Source: Cordylochernes scorpioides
Lineage: Eukaryota; Arthropoda; Arachnida; Pseudoscorpiones; Chernetidae
Assembly (NCBI GenBank): GCA_030710605.1
Contig: CP092886.1
Coordinates: 55,493,382 to 55,557,381, forward strand
Direction of reading: 5' to 3'
Length of the DNA stretch: 64,000 nucleotides
Positions 61,766-64,000 of the stretch are shown here, one piece after another. A program made the position numbers and the translations under genes. The notes below the pieces were generated by a model. The model saw only the letters and a program-made list of their open reading frames with translations. It was not told the origin of the DNA and did not search any database. Every line of letters begins with the position of its first letter. The stretch's first letter is position 1.

Positions 61766-64000
61766 CAGGGGTGGCGAACCTTTTTATATTAGAAGGCCAA
61801 TTTTCATTTTACCATTTTTGAGAAGGCCGCATCCATATATATATTTATAAATATATGTACGATTTAATTAAAGGGATTTATATATACAAAATTAAAATAC
61901 ATAATTTTCTTTGCAATTAAATAGTTTATTTTTTCAAAATGACATACAATTAATAAATTCCAAAAAATTTGACATTTAATTTTACAATCCAGAAAATTAA
62001 ATGGGATTTCTGTGGTTGTTTATTGGATGACAAAAAAAGAAATATTTGGTTCAATTGACGTGGTACGTAATTTAAGTTGATCTTCCAAATGAACATCACT
62101 TATTTGACTTCTTAGGCGGGTTTTAATTTGAGTCATGTATGAAAATGTTGCCTCGCAGCAATATGTACTTCCAAAACATGAAAGAATTCTTCGTGCGTGT
62201 TGTCTTAGACGAGGATAAATAACTGCAGTCTTCCATATTTCAATAGGATCTTTTTTTTAAATCGAATTGTGATTTAAAGATATTATCTTCTCCTATCTCA
62301 AATAATTCCATTTGATATTCTTTGGGCGCTACGTAGATATCAACAAGGTGTGGTTCGAAAGTTAATTTAAGTGTGAGAGCATGTTTTTCAAAATCTGAGA
62401 ACCTTTTATTATATTCTTCAATTAATATATCCAGAACAGAAACATACTCATCCAAATTATGAGGGGAATAATTTTGCTCCATCATAATTTACGATTACTG
62501 TGGGAAATGTTCTTTAGAAATTTCTAATCGACACCTAGTAAAGATTTAAAGAATAAAAGTTTTTTTCGAAAAGCTTGAATATTCTGCCACATTTCGCATA
62601 TATATTTAGTGTTTCCTTGCAAGTTTAAATTCAATTCATTTTGCTTCATTGTCATGTCACATAAAAAGGCAGCATTTCTACAAAATGTTTTATCTGATAA
62701 ATCGCAATATTTCTTTTGTTCTTCAAAAATTTTAATTATTTGTTGACGCAGGGTGAATAATTTTAGCAAAACTTGTCCTCTTGATAACCAACGTAATTTG
62801 CTATGATATAGTAAGTTTCCATTGAATGTGTCATTATCTGACATTATTATATCTCTAAATTGACGACGACGCATTGAATTTGATCGAATAAAATTTACAA
62901 TACCAATAATTTTTTCTAAAGTATCGTTCAAACTAGCCGACTTAGCACATAGCTTTTGTTGGTGCAAAATACAATGAAAAGAAATCAATTTTTCTAAATT
63001 AGCATATTATTTTTTTAATAACGAAATGAAACCTTCTCGCTTTCCTACCATGGCTGGTGCACCATCGGTACATACACTTACTATATTATTTATATTTAAC
63101 CCTGCTTCGCAAATTTTTATTTTGAAGTTCTTCAAGATGTCTATTCCTCGTGTCCTGCCTGAAAGTGTTCCTAATGCAAGCAACTCTTCAAAACATCGAA
63201 AATCCTCAGTAATAGCTCGAATAAAAATAGAACTTGTGCTGAATCGGTATTGTCTGTGGATTCATCCAATGCTATGGAGAAATATATATTTTCTTCCTTA
63301 ATAATCTTGTGTGTTGTGTGTGTTGTTGTGTGTGTGTTGCAGAACTGTTGTTTTATATTTGTAGCTAATTCGTGTTGTCGTTCGGTGATGGTTCCTCTTG
63401 AAAGAGGTAATTGTTTGTATTTATCTACTTATCTGGATGTAAGCATTTGACCACTTCCACAATACATTATTCTATCATTTCAACGTCGCTAAATGGTTTT
63501 CCCCGTTTTCCAAGAATGTACGCTACTTTGCATGTTGCTTCCGTGGCATTATTATTTTGTTGAAAGAACTCATTGAAAGTTTGTTGCCGGTGAAGCTTTT
63601 CGTTTTTAAGTTGTTGTAATATAGTTTTACGTGCTTCTCCTTCAAGAATTGCATATTTATGATTCGAATGAGTCATGTAATGTTGATTAGCATTATACTT
63701 TTTAATTGTAGTTATAACTGTACTACATAACAAACAAACCATTTTATCTTTGGAACTAATTAAGAATTATTGCAATTCCCATTCTTCGTTAAATAATCGA
63801 TTCTCGTGTGTCCTTCAGAGCCCTTTTTTATTTTTTAGACATGATTCTAAAATTAAAAGATATATGAAAATTTATACATAAAAAGACCATGCCGCACATA
63901 AAATTGTATTTTGAAAATACGGGAGAAATGGACTGAAATCAAAATCCACATTTTTTTTAACATAAGTTTACTTTCACAGAAAATTAATTATATTAATAAT
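61766..64000 (-). mobile_element. hAT DNA transposon, runs off the window
   Basis: It starts with the terminal repeat CAGGGGTGGCGAACCTTTTT, the typical hAT (Charlie-like) CAGxGGTxxxCAACC type. Internal sequence next to the end has ggcca/ggccgc words usual for these elements. The transposase lies on the minus strand (62240-63743). The other terminal repeat is beyond 64000. Confidence 0.8.
62240..63743 (-). pseudogene. hAT transposase, broken (GTF2IRD2/ZBED-like type)
   Basis: From the N-terminus (63743): a BED-like start VCLLCSTVITTIKKYNANQH (C..C....H type), QQNNNATEATCKVAYILGKR and KPFSDVEMI, then a stop/frameshift. Next, in other frames, VSVCTDGAPAMVGKREGF (~63090-63030, the catalytic DG-A-AM region). 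Then 62988-62524: HCILHQQKLCAK, LLYHSKLRWLSRGQVL (RW motif), ELNLNLQGNTK, all hallmarks of hAT transposases. Then 62485-62240: the C-terminal part before the dimerisation region. Several frameshifts and stops make it inactive. Confidence 0.82.

Overview
The window is repeat-dominated, AT-rich animal nuclear DNA. BEL/Pao and Ty3/Gypsy relics, APE-type LINEs, Penelope-like (GIY-YIG) fragments, mariner and hAT transposase relics, tRNA-derived SINEs and many Helitrons occur together, and polypyrimidine-AG/GTAAGT splice sites are present. This mix suits an invertebrate, most likely an arthropod (a chelicerate is possible). Species cannot be fixed from sequence alone. No bacterial-style operon, CRISPR array, rRNA gene or complete host gene is visible.

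Layout. 1-2.1 kb: decayed ~65-bp satellite. 2.9-12.8 kb: nested insertions. A non-autonomous Helitron (minus) was hit by a LINE with a 14-bp target duplication, and the LINE was hit by a BEL/Pao element with a 5-bp duplication. The BEL/Pao is a tandem LTR-gag/PR-LTR-gag/PR-LTR structure with nearly identical units. 13-27 kb: Penelope, Tc1/mariner and SINE relics between three satellites (29, 35 and 112 bp) and a tRNA-Asp-like locus. 27-33 kb: two opposed Helitrons, foldback elements, head-to-head mariner relics and a 34-bp satellite. 33-36.6 kb: traces of an older autonomous Helitron, namely an array of splice-acceptor-like units, a short basic N-terminal coding piece and a helicase motif VI-like relic. 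36.8-47 kb: foldback elements, a 171-bp mini-Helitron carrying an intron-containing tRNA-Tyr fragment, and the best host-gene candidates (two spliced exons at 39.88-40.22 kb and an exon at 47.39 kb). 48.6-50.8 kb: 66-bp satellite with a 660-bp higher-order repeat. 52.3-55.5 kb: a MITE split by a Helitron that was itself split by a Helitron, with two tRNA-Gly-like sequences, one bearing a GTC anticodon, then an 857-bp Helitron. 55.7-58.4 kb: Penelope, LINE and Gypsy relics. 58.9-59.7 kb: 99-bp satellite. 61.8 kb to the end: a hAT element with a broken transposase.

Most protein-coding sequence belongs to transposable elements. The only long intact reading frames of recognised function are the two identical 721-codon BEL/Pao Gag-protease frames. 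Long frames in the 66-bp and 99-bp arrays are consequences of repeat length. Target duplications, Helitron A/T insertion sites and paralogous empty sites inside the same window give a clear relative order of insertion.
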